DNA of 64,000 nt from Bacteroidota bacterium. GTDB taxonomy: Bacteria > Bacteroidota > Ignavibacteria > Kapaibacteriales > UBA2268. Shown in pieces: positions 26,191 to 37,820 of the stretch. The notes under the pieces are model-generated. The model had not been told where the DNA came from. It saw nothing but the letters and a program-made list of their open reading frames with translations, and made no database searches. The translations under genes and the position numbers were made by a program. The stretch lies in assembly GCA_029974985.1 (NCBI GenBank), contig JARKQC010000227.1, positions 65,460-129,459 of the forward strand, written 5' to 3'. Positions within the stretch are counted from its first letter, which is position 1, and each line of letters opens with the position of its first letter.

Positions 26191-26610
26191 TTAGTTTTTG
26201 CTCATCAAATTTGATACTTTCAATTTAGCTTGTTCATATCCAAGTTTATCAATCAAAATTTGTTTTTCAGAATCAGATTTTGTCAAATTGATTTCATTTT
26301 TTAAATTATCAATTGTAGCAATTACTTGATTTGCTTTTATACTTTGCGAATCAACAGCTTGCTCAACGAGGATAGATACTACATTTTGTTTTACTTCGAT
26401 AAAGCCGCTATTTGTAGCATAGAATAATTCTTTATTATTTGTTAATTTAATTTTTATAATTCCATATTCTAATGATGATACAATTGGAGCGTGATTATAC
26501 AAAACCTCGAAAGGAGACAAAGATCCCGGTACATTTACAGATATAGCGTCGCCAGAAAAGACGACGCTTTGTGGAGTAATTATTTCAATTTTTAAATTTT
26601 TTTCTGCCAT
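26191..26610 (-). CDS. atpC: F-type ATP synthase subunit epsilon
   Basis: The epsilon subunit links F1 rotation to catalysis and can inhibit ATP hydrolysis. The product (139 residues from ATG 26610) has the N-terminal beta-sandwich ('LKIEIITPQSVVFSGDAISVNVPG', 'FEVLYNHAPIVSSLEYGIIKI') and a shortened C-terminal helical hairpin. The frame runs on to 26640 and would overlap atpD by 19 bases; the ATG at 26610, 11 bases after the atpD stop, matches the family N-terminus and is preferred. It follows atpD directly. Confidence 0.93.
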   Translation of the reverse strand: MAEKNLKIEIITPQSVVFSGDAISVNVPGSLSPFEVLYNHAPIVSSLEYGIIKIKLTNNKELFYATNSGFIEVKQNVVSILVEQAVDSQSIKANQVIATIDNLKNEINLTKSDSEKQILIDKLGYEQAKLKVSNLMSKN

Positions 26611-26621
26611 TTTATCTATCT

Positions 26622-28477
<1,856 letters not shown>

Positions 28478-29239
28478 TTATCGAATTACTATTCTTTTTC
28501 GGATATATTTTTCTTTACCTATTCGAACTTCTGCTATATAATCGCCTGCTGGCATTAAGCGACCGTTTGAATCACGCCCATTCCAAGTTAAAGAATAATT
28601 TCCGGGACTTTGTCTGCCGTTAAAAAGTGTAGCAACGACAACAGAGCTAACCGAATAAACCACAATTTCAACATCAGCATTATAATCAAGTGAATATGAA
28701 ATTTTAGGTGATAAATCCTCGCTTAAACCAAAAAAATTTGCAATAGCTTCTGTTGTAATTTTTAATCCAAATTGTTGTAATGTCATCACAAATGGCACTT
28801 CGAAAGCATTTTGTATCATTGTTTGGCGGTGCGCTATTTCAACGGGTGAAGGATTGTAAAAACTCGATGGTATATTTCTAATATTTTGAATTGCAATTTG
28901 CCAAGGTGTGCCTTCTTGTATGCGTTTTTCAAAATTCCATACTTCATCAGAATAAATTAAATTATTTTGCAATATGACATTTACGGGTAAATTTAGACGG
29001 ATAATTTGATAAAATGCACTATCTTGATATGGTAAATAATTAAACTCACTTTTAGGTAATTCGGTTTCTTGATATTGATTATTATTAGATGACTCTTTCA
29101 TTAATTGAATAGGAGTTTTAGTTGGGGTTTTCTTTAATATAGTTCGAACGCCTCCAGTATCAAGATTTGTGTAAGCACTCAAATTTATAAAATTAAAGAA
29201 TAAAAAGAATAATATTATTTTAAAAGTAATGTTTATCAT
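28478..29239 (-). CDS. Secreted protein with C-terminal FlgD-Ig-like domain
   Basis: The 253-residue protein has a signal peptide (MINITFKIILFFLFFNFINLSAY). The last 85 residues, from 'KISYSLDYNADVEIVVYSV' through 'GNYSLTWNGRDSNGRLMPAGDYIAEVRIG', match the FlgD Ig-like fold used widely as a C-terminal surface domain in Ignavibacteria/Chlorobi-type bacteria (often with T9SS). The end KYIRKRIVIR resembles a sorting-tail. The middle (60-165) is not recognised. It is not the flagellar hook cap protein: the FlgD scaffold domain is absent. It is transcribed alone, 183 bases from rpsA's end. Confidence 0.65.
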   Translation of the reverse strand: MINITFKIILFFLFFNFINLSAYTNLDTGGVRTILKKTPTKTPIQLMKESSNNNQYQETELPKSEFNYLPYQDSAFYQIIRLNLPVNVILQNNLIYSDEVWNFEKRIQEGTPWQIAIQNIRNIPSSFYNPSPVEIAHRQTMIQNAFEVPFVMTLQQFGLKITTEAIANFFGLSEDLSPKISYSLDYNADVEIVVYSVSSVVVATLFNGRQSPGNYSLTWNGRDSNGRLMPAGDYIAEVRIGKEKYIRKRIVIR

Positions 29240-29362
29240 CTAATTTTGTAGCTTTATTTTTTTTTAAATAATTATACTAAAATAATTAATTTTATCTAAA
29301 CTTTAAATAAAATTGTAATATATTAAATTTTACAAATATATTTATTAATAATAAAAACAAAT

Positions 29363-29396
29363 AAAAAAAACCGATATTGAATTATTACAATATCGG
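29363..29396 (-). terminator. Rho-independent terminator downstream of the S1 gene
   Basis: CCGATATTG (29371-29379) pairs with CAATATCGG (29388-29396) around an 8-base loop; on the minus strand the stem is followed by eight U (A-run 29363-29370). It lies 27 bases after the stop codon of the ribosomal S1 gene. Confidence 0.85.
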
Positions 29397-29422
29397 TTTA
29401 AAATCAAAATAATTTTAAAAAA

Positions 29423-30901
29423 TTAATTTTTAAGTAAATTCTCTTTCATTGCATCAGATAATAAATCTTGTAAAGTAAATGTTACTGAATCGCTTGATGT
29501 TGATGGTATATTAGCATTATCTTTATGATAGTGCTGTCCAGCATTTTCTGTTTTTTGTTTTTCCTTAGGTTTAAATTGTGGTTTTTCCTCATTAGCTGGA
29601 ACAACAATAAGTGATTCTTTTTCAATATCAATATTATCTATTATAACTTCTATATTATCACCCGGATTATTCAATCCTTTTGGTAAAAATCTCATTTTAC
29701 TGCGTGGCATAAAGCCATCTACTTCACCATTTATATTAATGACTGCGCCTTGGTCCATTAAATATTTAATAGTCCCATTAACTACAGTTTTAGGCAGATA
29801 TTTTTCTGCTAACGCTGTCCAAGGATTTTCACTAAGTCTTTTTAAACTCAAAGCAATAGTTTTTTTATTTTCATTAGAAGCAATTACAGCAAATTCCATT
29901 TCTTGGTCTGGTGAAAATACTTCTTTTGGATTTTTTACTCTCATTGTCCATGATATTTCGCTTGTTCTGCATAGCCCATCAACCCCCGGCTTGATTTCAA
30001 CATAAGCACCAAAATCAGTGATACGTCTAACGATACCTTTTACTACCGAGCCGCTTTGAAATTCAGAGGCAATACCTTTCCAAGGTGATTCTTCGAGTTC
30101 TTTTGTGCTTAAGCCAATGCGTTTATTCTCTTTATTTACTTCAACTATTACAGCTTTTACAATTTGTCCTTTTTTAAAAGTTTGCTGTAAATCTTCAACT
30201 CTTTTATTTGATAATCTCGAAACGTGAACTAATCCTTCTACTCCATAAACATCAATAAATATACCGAAAGAGGCTATTGATGTTATTGGTCCTTCGATAG
30301 TTTCACCTACTTTTAAGGACTCCCAATATTTATCTTCTAAAATTTGTTTACGGCTTACAATAACAGTTTTTCGTTTAGTAACATCTTCTTGTAATTCGTG
30401 AATATGTACTTCGATTTTTTTACCAATTGATTCTTGCATAGATTGTTCAGTTGGATTACGTTTTAAAGCAAAATGAGAAGCAGGTAAAAAGAGTGGCATT
30501 TCTTCATAGAAACATCTAAGCCCACCTTTTATTCTTTCTTTTACAGAAACCTCGATAATTTCATTATTTTCTTTAACAGCTTTTAATTTTTCAAAAATTG
30601 CATCAAATTTCGGATTAATAAATTCTTTTGGTTTGCTTGAGCTTTCTTTTGCTTTTTTATTCTCGTCATTTGTAACTTCTTCTACTTTTATAGCTTCACT
30701 CGTAGTATTTTCCATTTGCTCGGGTGCTGAGATATTTTCTGTCGGAAGAGTTTCTATTTTGCTTTCGCTACTCTCCTCGACTTTTATCTCTACTTGCTCA
30801 GTAACTACTTCTTCTTGCTTTGTAGTAGTTTCTTCGTTATTAATGATTTCATTAGATTCCTGTGAAGGATTTAATTCATTTTCTGCTAAATTATCAGCCA
30901 T
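29423..30901 (-). CDS. rpsA: 30S ribosomal protein S1-like (four S1 domains)
   Basis: The 492-residue product has an acidic Glu/Ser/Thr-rich N-terminal arm (about residues 1-95) and then about four S1 RNA-binding domains. Typical S1 motifs are seen, e.g. 'GPITSIASFGIFIDVYGVEGLVHVSRLS' and 'GIVRRITDFGAYVEIKPGVDGLCRTSEIS'. S1 helps mRNA bind the 30S subunit, which matters in genomes with weak Shine-Dalgarno sites such as this one. The frame can start at a GTG (30910) but ATG 30901 is preferred. Fewer S1 repeats than the six in E. coli are normal for this group. The acidic arm is lineage-specific. Confidence 0.88.
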   Translation of the reverse strand: MADNLAENELNPSQESNEIINNEETTTKQEEVVTEQVEIKVEESSESKIETLPTENISAPEQMENTTSEAIKVEEVTNDENKKAKESSSKPKEFINPKFDAIFEKLKAVKENNEIIEVSVKERIKGGLRCFYEEMPLFLPASHFALKRNPTEQSMQESIGKKIEVHIHELQEDVTKRKTVIVSRKQILEDKYWESLKVGETIEGPITSIASFGIFIDVYGVEGLVHVSRLSNKRVEDLQQTFKKGQIVKAVIVEVNKENKRIGLSTKELEESPWKGIASEFQSGSVVKGIVRRITDFGAYVEIKPGVDGLCRTSEISWTMRVKNPKEVFSPDQEMEFAVIASNENKKTIALSLKRLSENPWTALAEKYLPKTVVNGTIKYLMDQGAVININGEVDGFMPRSKMRFLPKGLNNPGDNIEVIIDNIDIEKESLIVVPANEEKPQFKPKEKQKTENAGQHYHKDNANIPSTSSDSVTFTLQDLLSDAMKENLLKN

Positions 30902-31101
30902 TATTTGCACCCATATAAAAAAATACTAAACAATTTTTGAATAAATTTTTATTCAAAAATAACTATAAAAAAATTAGATAAAATATAGATTACAAAGATA
31001 ACTATTTATTAGCAAATATTATTAAAAAATAAATTATTTTTTTGAAAAAAATTATATTTTCTTAAAAATTAATCAATATTTTATATGTCAAAATATAAAA
31101 A

Positions 31102-31133
31102 AAATCCCTGCTTGTTACATTAAGTAGGGATTT
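31102..31133 (-). terminator. Rho-independent terminator downstream of glyA
   Basis: AAATCCCT (31102-31109) plus CTT pairs with AAGTAGGGATTT ending at 31133, with one G-U pair; an A-run on the plus strand at 31098-31104 gives the U-run on the minus strand. Confidence 0.8.
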
Positions 31134-31155
31134 GTTATAAATAATCTATTTTTTT

Positions 31156-32451
31156 TTACATTTTTTGATGTAATGGGAATTTTGATGTATAACGTTTTAC
31201 TTCTTCGGTAATTTCAGTATGCAATGCTTTATTATCAATGTTGCTAATTACTCTATCTATTAATTCAGCTACATAACGGAAATCATCTTCGCGGAAACCA
31301 CGTGTAGTCATTGCTGGTGTTCCAAGTCGAATTCCAGAAGTTACTAATGGCGGCTGATTATCATTTGGTACAGCATTTTTATTACAAGTAATGCCCGACT
31401 CATCGAGTGCATTTTCTGCTTGTTTGCCCGTTACTCCTTTGTTACGTAAATCTACAAGCATTAAATGATTGTCTGTTCCACCGCTTACTAAATTATAACC
31501 TTTGTCTATCAAAGCTTGTGCAAAAGCTTTTGCATTTTTAATTACTTGACTTGTATATCTATCGAATTCATCTGATAAACATTCATTAAATGCAACTGCT
31601 TTTGCGGCAATAACGTGCATTAACGGTCCGCCTTGAACGCCCGGCATAACTGTCGAATCAATAACTTCACTAATTTTCTTTACTCTTCCAGATTTTGGTG
31701 CTACAATTCCAAATGGATTATCATAATCTTTATGAGTCATTATAATACCACCACGAGGACCGCGTAAAGTTTTATGTGTCGTAGAGGCAACTACATCACA
31801 ATATGGCAATGGGTTAGTTAATTTACCTTTTGCTATCAATCCCGCTGGATGAGCAATATCAGCAAATAAAAATGCACCTATTGAATCAGCAATTTGACGG
31901 AATTTTGCAAAATCTATATCACGTGGATATGCCGAAGCACCAACAGTAATTAATTTTGGTTTATGCTTTTTTGCAAGTTCAGCGGCTTTATCATAATCTA
32001 TTCGTCCAGTTTCTGGGTCGAGTTCATAAGGTATAAAATTATAAAGTTTACCCGAGAAGTTTACTGGTGAGCCGTGAGTTAAGTGCCCACCGTGTGCTAA
32101 ACTCAAGCCCATAACAGTGTCGCCCGGACTAATAAATGTAAAATATACTCCAAGATTAGCATTACTACCGCTATGTGGCTGAACGTTTACATATTCAGCT
32201 CCAAATAATTTTTTCAATCTATCACGAGCTATATCCTCAGCGACGTCCACCCATTCGCAACCGCCATAATAACGTTTGCCTGGATAGCCTTCTGCATATT
32301 TATTTGTTAATACAGAGCCTTGTGCTTGCATAACTACATCGGAAGTGAAATTTTCGCTTGCGATAAGTTCAATTTTTTCGTGTTGACGGGAATTTTCTTT
32401 TACTAATGCATCAAATAATTCGGGATCATTAGTTTTTACTAAATCATACAT
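31156..32451 (-). CDS. glyA: Serine hydroxymethyltransferase
   Basis: GlyA interconverts serine and glycine with tetrahydrofolate and PLP. The 431-residue product is full length with '[20 protein letters not shown]', '[17 protein letters not shown]', '[16 protein letters not shown]', the Schiff-base lysine in [15 protein letters not shown] and '[15 protein letters not shown]'. It is transcribed alone between the T9SS/PorV operon end and the S1 gene. Confidence 0.98.
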   Translation of the reverse strand: MYDLVKTNDPELFDALVKENSRQHEKIELIASENFTSDVVMQAQGSVLTNKYAEGYPGKRYYGGCEWVDVAEDIARDRLKKLFGAEYVNVQPHSGSNANLGVYFTFISPGDTVMGLSLAHGGHLTHGSPVNFSGKLYNFIPYELDPETGRIDYDKAAELAKKHKPKLITVGASAYPRDIDFAKFRQIADSIGAFLFADIAHPAGLIAKGKLTNPLPYCDVVASTTHKTLRGPRGGIIMTHKDYDNPFGIVAPKSGRVKKISEVIDSTVMPGVQGGPLMHVIAAKAVAFNECLSDEFDRYTSQVIKNAKAFAQALIDKGYNLVSGGTDNHLMLVDLRNKGVTGKQAENALDESGITCNKNAVPNDNQPPLVTSGIRLGTPAMTTRGFREDDFRYVAELIDRVISNIDNKALHTEITEEVKRYTSKFPLHQKM

Positions 32452-32571
32452 AATTATTACCTATTATTAAAGTCGAAAAATCTAAATTAATTTAGTTTAA
32501 TCAAATTTAACAAAAATAAGATTATTTATTGATAGAAAAAAATCTATTAGTAAATATCAATAGAAAATTGT

Positions 32572-33597
32572 TTATAATTCTAATTGTAATGAAATATGGT
32601 GTGTAATTTTATTATTATAAAGATAATCACTCGAAACAGAATAATCAATATTCAAATTAAATTCAGTTTCTAAATCTGGTCTGAATGAAATCCCCGCACC
32701 CCAATTATTCATTGGTAATATTTCGGCTTTACCTTCATTATCTCCATACAAAGAAATTCCACCTCTAAAAGCAATTAGCTCAATAGGGATAATTTCTGTT
32801 GCAAAAATTATTGATGGAGTATTGTCGTATTGATTCATAACTGCATCTAATCCGATCATTATATATCTTGATGAGGGAATTATAATTGTATCTATTTTTC
32901 CAGTGATGTCGGGTCTTTCGAATCTTGTTTCTTCGTTTAATCCAAATTCAGTTGCGATACCCGTTCTAATAGTATAGGGTATTTTTTCGTGAATTTTTGA
33001 TGGAGTATTCCATTTTATATCGCCACCAATATTATTTATTGCTAAACCAAAAGTAAACATATCAAGTACATTTAATTTTGTACCAAGATCGAATGTTATT
33101 CCATTAGCCGAAATATTAGCTCCATTGAGAGCGTTATTAATATATTTAACTCCAACTCCCATACTTAAAAATTCTAAACGATAGGATAATGCTAAAACTC
33201 CAAGTAATTGATTGTTATTTACATCATTAATTGGGTCGCCAAATTTATTTCTGCTTGTAAACTCGCCAGAATAGAAATTATTGATTCCAATACCTAAGCC
33301 AATAGAATGTAAAATTTGTTGTGAATAAGCGAGTACAGCTTGCGTTCTACCAAGCCCCAAACTACTTACTGTTGAATTAAACGTAGGAAATTCGCCCATA
33401 AAAGAGGCGCCAGAAGGGTTATAAAAAACTCCCGCAGGGTCGTTAGACAATGCAGAATAAGCTCCAGCGAAAGAAACTGGTCTTGCTCCAACATTTCTCG
33501 ATAGCCAAGCTTCGGCATATCCACCGTCAGAAAATTGTGCCATAATATACTGTTGCGGAATAATAACCACAATACTTGCTAATATTATTCTTAGCAT
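32572..33597 (-). CDS. PorV/PorQ-like outer-membrane protein
   Basis: The product (341 residues from ATG 33597) has a signal peptide and a FadL-like barrel. The opening 'LSRNVGARPVSFAGAYSALSNDPAGVFYNPSG' is the signature of PorV/PorQ/UPF0164 proteins, which in T9SS bacteria shuttle or anchor secreted cargo at the outer membrane. The end, 'HHISLQLEL', fits a final barrel strand. The frame could open at TTG 33621, three bases after the previous stop codon, but that start is less likely. It is the last gene of the flhF-led operon, straight after a T9SS-cargo gene, which suggests joint secretion function. Confidence 0.8.
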   Translation of the reverse strand: MLRIILASIVVIIPQQYIMAQFSDGGYAEAWLSRNVGARPVSFAGAYSALSNDPAGVFYNPSGASFMGEFPTFNSTVSSLGLGRTQAVLAYSQQILHSIGLGIGINNFYSGEFTSRNKFGDPINDVNNNQLLGVLALSYRLEFLSMGVGVKYINNALNGANISANGITFDLGTKLNVLDMFTFGLAINNIGGDIKWNTPSKIHEKIPYTIRTGIATEFGLNEETRFERPDITGKIDTIIIPSSRYIMIGLDAVMNQYDNTPSIIFATEIIPIELIAFRGGISLYGDNEGKAEILPMNNWGAGISFRPDLETEFNLNIDYSVSSDYLYNNKITHHISLQLEL

Positions 33598-33623
33598 AAA
33601 ATATGAGTAAGACTTATTCAAAG

Positions 33624-34082
33624 CTACCTCGAAATAATAAACTTCTCCGAACTTTTAAAGTTTTTTCCCTGCATTATGCAAATATATATTCCATTAGGCA
33701 AATTGAAAGTTTTGGAATAAGTCTCTTCCACGTTTGATGAAGATGTCCCTTTAAAGACTTCTAAAACTTCTTTACCTAACATATTATACACACTAATTGC
33801 AATCTCCTGCTGTTTAAAAACTTGATAAATCTGAATATTTAGTTCTGAATTAGTGTACCAGATTTTTATAATTTTATTCGTGGTAATACTATCAAGCTCT
33901 ATGCTATTCAATTTCAAATTAGGTTTTGCAATTTTTGTGCCATTTAAAGAAGTTTTCTTATTATTAAAATTTGGCTCGTTTAAATTAGGAATAGTAGTAA
34001 TAGAAAAAAGGGTATTTAGATTTATAATTATAAAAATAATTATAAATAAAAAAAATATAATATTTTGTGAAATTGATTTCAT
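33624..34082 (-). CDS. Short exported protein with T9SS type A C-terminal sorting domain
   Basis: The 152-residue protein has an N-terminal hydrophobic signal (residues 8-27) and ends with a type A sorting domain of about 75 residues: 'KIWYTNSELNIQIYQVFKQQEIAISVYNMLGKEV', 'TFNLPNGIYICIMQG' and the final SSEKFIISR. In T9SS this domain directs a protein through the outer membrane and is then cleaved. The region between signal and sorting domain is only about 45 residues, too short for an enzyme, so it is either a small surface peptide or a decayed cargo. The PorV-like gene follows after 26 bases. Confidence 0.75.
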   Translation of the reverse strand: MKSISQNIIFFLFIIIFIIINLNTLFSITTIPNLNEPNFNNKKTSLNGTKIAKPNLKLNSIELDSITTNKIIKIWYTNSELNIQIYQVFKQQEIAISVYNMLGKEVLEVFKGTSSSNVEETYSKTFNLPNGIYICIMQGKNFKSSEKFIISR

Positions 34083-34129
34083 ATATCAAAAATACGAAAT
34101 TATCAAATATTATACAATATTAAAAATAA

Positions 34130-35608
34130 TTATTGACCAAATTTATCGCTTAGTTTTTTAAGATTATCTTTATCTTTAAGAATTTTTTCAAGTGCTACTT
34201 TTGTTTCGAGACCGCCTTTTTCGATACCAAGTTTTTTTGAAACTTCTGATAATTTTCTTTTATCTGTTGGGATAGATGATTCTTTTAAATTTTCGAGATT
34301 TTGGTTTTTAATTTTTCTTTGCTCTTCTGCTAAGTGCATAGCAAGTTGCAATTTAGCATTAATATTTGCGGCTGGATTTTGAGTAGTTTCGTTATCAATA
34401 TTCTTTTTAGTAATAGTATCTAATAATTCAGCTAATGTTTGATTTTTAGGGCTTTCACTTGATTGAGTTTTCTCGGCTGTTTTTTTGTTTATTAAATTTT
34501 CATCAGGTTTTGCAATATCTTTTGGTTTATCTTCGATTTCTATTTTTTGATAAATATTTGTTGCCTGCTTAGGATTAACATAAGATTTTGCTTTATCTAA
34601 TTCGGCATTGAACAAATTTTTAGTATTTTCATTTTGCTTTGATTTTATAAGTAAAAGTGTTTTTTGTCTCCATTTTAAATATAAATATAATACACTTAGC
34701 CCAATAGCTCCAATAATAAATAATAATAACTCATAATTATCTACAATAAATTTTATAAAAAAATTAGGAGTGTTAGTTTCTACTTTTGCAATATTTGTGC
34801 TGTCCTTACTAATATTATTAGTATCTAATGATGAATTTTGCTCGAATAAATGTAAATTATCTATGTTAATAAATCTTAAATCGAGAAAATCGCTATCAAG
34901 CACATAATTAATTAATTCAAAATTTAATCTTAATGGGCAATTACATTTTTTTCTAAAATTATTAATTAAAATTTTGGAATAATTTGTATCACCAAGATTA
35001 AAAGTAGAAATTGCTAAACCTGCTAATGCATCAATATTATTTGTATCAATTTGATAAGAATATTTGAAAGAGATTTCCGCCTCTTTAAAATATCCATATC
35101 TTAAATATGATAAAGCTAAAAATTGAACAGCTTGTTTATTGCCTTTTTTTGCAGCGTTATAATAATTTATAAATGCTTCTTCGTAAATTTTATCTTCTTC
35201 GGCAAGTAAGCCAGTGCGAAAAATATCCTCGTCGGTATCTAATTTGTCCCAAGCGAAAACATCAACTTCGATATGAGAACTAAATGGAAATCGAGATATA
35301 GTATAACCTCGTTTTTCTTTTGTTCGAATATTTATAGTAGTATTAGAATCTGTATTAATAATATAAATATCAGATATAATACCTAAACCACTTATTTGCT
35401 TGTGATTTTCATTAAATTTACATTTTTCAATAGATAAAGTTATTTTAGTTTTATCATCTGATAGTTTAGAGTTAATTTCTGGTATTGAATCAAAATATAT
35501 TATTGCTTTATTTAAAGGATTTATAGCAATAGATTTAATTTCATAAGAATATAATCTACAACTTATGATAATCAGGAAAAAAAATGATATTTTGAATTTT
35601 GTTAGCAT
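34130..35608 (-). CDS. TPR-containing membrane protein of the flhF operon
   Basis: The 492-residue protein has a signal peptide with a possible lipobox (LIIISC), a beta-rich domain (about 22-115) resembling AMIN domains, TPR-like helices at about 125-225 ('KIYEEAFINYYNAAKKGNKQAVQFLALSYLRYGYFKEAEISF'), one membrane helix near 290-310 and a long charged cytoplasmic tail. TPR and AMIN domains bind protein partners or peptidoglycan in the envelope, as in flagellar or pilus accessory proteins. Its start codon follows the previous gene's region with no gap (ends 35609/starts 35608). Exact role is unknown. Confidence 0.6.
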   Translation of the reverse strand: MLTKFKISFFFLIIISCRLYSYEIKSIAINPLNKAIIYFDSIPEINSKLSDDKTKITLSIEKCKFNENHKQISGLGIISDIYIINTDSNTTINIRTKEKRGYTISRFPFSSHIEVDVFAWDKLDTDEDIFRTGLLAEEDKIYEEAFINYYNAAKKGNKQAVQFLALSYLRYGYFKEAEISFKYSYQIDTNNIDALAGLAISTFNLGDTNYSKILINNFRKKCNCPLRLNFELINYVLDSDFLDLRFINIDNLHLFEQNSSLDTNNISKDSTNIAKVETNTPNFFIKFIVDNYELLLFIIGAIGLSVLYLYLKWRQKTLLLIKSKQNENTKNLFNAELDKAKSYVNPKQATNIYQKIEIEDKPKDIAKPDENLINKKTAEKTQSSESPKNQTLAELLDTITKKNIDNETTQNPAANINAKLQLAMHLAEEQRKIKNQNLENLKESSIPTDKRKLSEVSKKLGIEKGGLETKVALEKILKDKDNLKKLSDKFGQ

Positions 35609-36877
35609 TTATTTTTCTTTATCAATATCTTGATTAATTAATTGAATTTTAAAAGTTGTGCCGTCAAAAGGCTTAGAAATACTTTCAATTCTGCCTTTAT
35701 ATAATTTTAGAATATTTTTTATTGTTTGAAAATTATAATAAAAATTAGCTAATGATGTATTAGATTTAAGACTTTCGATTAATTCTTCATAAGTATTAAA
35801 ATCATATCCTTTGCTTTCATCACGAATAGTAATTTGGATAATTCGATTATTTAATTCTGTTACATTTATAAAAATTTTATTTCTCTCATTAGGGTTTATA
35901 GCAAAGAAATTAATAATTTGAATTAATACAAATTCTAATTGTGGTTTTATAGCCTTAGTAAAAAGAGTAATATTATTATGAGTAAAATCAATAGAAATAC
36001 CTTTAGATTTAATTTGAGTAGAAATTATATTTACAGTTTCAGAAATCATTTCTACAATATTTATTATTTCAGGTTCGGTATTTTTTGCATCAATAGAAAT
36101 ATCAGATAACAAACTAATAGTCTCTTTTATTGAATTTAACTGTATTTTGATAATTTCCATTCGTCTAAGCGAATTTCCAAGTCCGCTTTCTATTAAATTT
36201 ATATTCGATTCGATAATTTGTAATGGAAGAGAAATTTCTTTCAAAACTGCAAAAGAAATATCACCAAAGGTTGTTAGTGGGAGCGTTTTAACAAATCTAT
36301 CGTTTAGCTCGAGTAATTTTTCTTTATAAGAATTTGAAATATTATAATTGAAAAATATATTAATCCGATTTGCGGCAAAATTTGCTAATAATTTTATAAA
36401 TTCAATTTTTGAAACATTAAGTTTGTCTTGTTTTTGTTCTGTAAACGCTATATAAACTCCAAGAGTTTTATTTTCACAAATAAATGGAATAATAAGAATA
36501 CTTATATTATTATTATTTCCCGAAAGTTGTGATTGTAAATCCATTATTAATTGAGGCTCTGAACTCGATACTGCCCAATCAATAATTCCTTCTTCAATCA
36601 AATATTCAATTCTTTGCCTTAGTTGAGAATTTTCAGTATTTTCATAATAATAAAAATCATATTCTTTATTATTATTAATTACTAAAATTTCGGATTCAAT
36701 AGTTGTACAAATATTATTTAAATGCGTGGTAAAAAGAACATTTACATCATAAATACTATTTAATTTATTAAACTCATCAAAATATCTAATAATATCATTT
36801 GTAGAAAAATAAATATCAAGTGAATTATCTTCATTATTACTCATCTTATCAATATTTTTATTATCTTCATTCTTCAT
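35609..36877 (-). CDS. Degenerate sensor-kinase-like protein with GAF domain
   Basis: From ATG 36877 (preferred over 36958, which overlaps the HDOD gene) the product has about 422 residues. Residues about 30-185 look like a GAF domain ('LNSIYDVNVLFTTHLNNICTTIESEIL', 'ILIIPFICENKTLGVYIAFTE'). The following helix is placed like a HisKA dimerisation helix, but the phospho-His position is replaced: FAVLKEISLPLQII. The ATPase-like C-terminus lacks the DxGxG box (it reads DESKGYDF). It is likely a non-catalytic signalling or scaffold protein. One base separates it from the HDOD gene, implying translational coupling. Confidence 0.65.
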   Translation of the reverse strand: MKNEDNKNIDKMSNNEDNSLDIYFSTNDIIRYFDEFNKLNSIYDVNVLFTTHLNNICTTIESEILVINNNKEYDFYYYENTENSQLRQRIEYLIEEGIIDWAVSSSEPQLIMDLQSQLSGNNNNISILIIPFICENKTLGVYIAFTEQKQDKLNVSKIEFIKLLANFAANRINIFFNYNISNSYKEKLLELNDRFVKTLPLTTFGDISFAVLKEISLPLQIIESNINLIESGLGNSLRRMEIIKIQLNSIKETISLLSDISIDAKNTEPEIINIVEMISETVNIISTQIKSKGISIDFTHNNITLFTKAIKPQLEFVLIQIINFFAINPNERNKIFINVTELNNRIIQITIRDESKGYDFNTYEELIESLKSNTSLANFYYNFQTIKNILKLYKGRIESISKPFDGTTFKIQLINQDIDKEK

Positions 36878-36878
36878 A

Positions 36879-37820
36879 TCAATCAACTTGTAACTCATTA
36901 AATATATTTGCATTTGCATACTCTTCGAGTAGTTCTGTTTTAAGCACATATATTGCACTTTCGGTATCCATCATATCATTTTGGGTAAAATCACCAAATA
37001 CTTCACTTGATAAATAAAATTCTGGATATGGCGCGTCGTTAAGCCAAGAAGTAAATCCAAGTAAATGGGCAAACCACTCTGATAACGAAACTATTGCAGT
37101 AAGCGGTTGATCAATTTCATTCATTAAATTATCATCGTCGGCAATATATGAATCATCATTTTTAAAATATTTTAAAAAATAGGAATAATTAATATGGTGA
37201 TTTCTTATCGAGGCTACTAATTTTTCGGGTAAATTCCATTTTTCTGCAAGCCAAGCACCAATTTCGGAATGGGTACATTCCATTATTGCTTGTTCGGCAT
37301 CAATTAAATTAACATTATGAGTTTTGATATATTTTTTAATTTCGACATATTTGGGTGTAAAATATTCAGCAATAATAAGAATACCAATGTCGTGCATTAA
37401 TCCAGCAACGAAAGCCTCACCCGCAAGTTTGTAACCAAGTTTTCTTGATAAATATCTCGATGATGAACCGCAAAAAAGTCCATATTGCCAGAACTCTTTG
37501 ATATTAAAGACTTTTGTATTGACTTTTGAGAAAAATCTCTGAACAACTAAACTTAATACTATTTCTTTAAGTGTGTTAAAACCAAGAATTACAATAGCAA
37601 GGTCAATAGTTGAAATTTTCCGGGAATATCCATAAAATGGTGAGTTTGCAATTCGTAGCACTCTTATAGTAAGAGCTTGGTCTTTTTCAATAATTTTTGC
37701 AAGGCTCGCCGCACTCGATTTTGGATTATCTATTGCTGATAATAGCTCGGATACGACAATCGGAATTGTCGGCAAATTACGAATAGATTCGAGTTTATTT
37801 TGTACCTTTTTATTAAACAT
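36879..37820 (-). CDS. HDOD-domain signalling protein
   Basis: The 313-residue protein is almost entirely an HDOD domain (about 15-215), seen as 'ESIRNLPTIPIVVSELLSAIDNPKSSAASLAKIIEKDQALT', 'VLRIANSPFYG', 'AIVILGFNTLKEIVLSLVV' and 'AFVAGLMHDIGILIIAEYF'. HDOD proteins are non-enzymatic regulators linked to motility, chemotaxis and c-di-GMP control. It overlaps the end of fliA by 8 bases and is followed after one base by the kinase-like gene. The 70-residue C-terminal extension is not recognised. Confidence 0.88.
   Translation of the reverse strand: MFNKKVQNKLESIRNLPTIPIVVSELLSAIDNPKSSAASLAKIIEKDQALTIRVLRIANSPFYGYSRKISTIDLAIVILGFNTLKEIVLSLVVQRFFSKVNTKVFNIKEFWQYGLFCGSSSRYLSRKLGYKLAGEAFVAGLMHDIGILIIAEYFTPKYVEIKKYIKTHNVNLIDAEQAIMECTHSEIGAWLAEKWNLPEKLVASIRNHHINYSYFLKYFKNDDSYIADDDNLMNEIDQPLTAIVSLSEWFAHLLGFTSWLNDAPYPEFYLSSEVFGDFTQNDMMDTESAIYVLKTELLEEYANANIFNELQVD

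Noticed and set aside
28478..29239. FlgD-Ig-like domain taken as flagellar hook cap protein.
   Set aside because: The N-terminal FlgD scaffold domain is absent, and the Ig-like fold is common in secreted proteins of this phylum.
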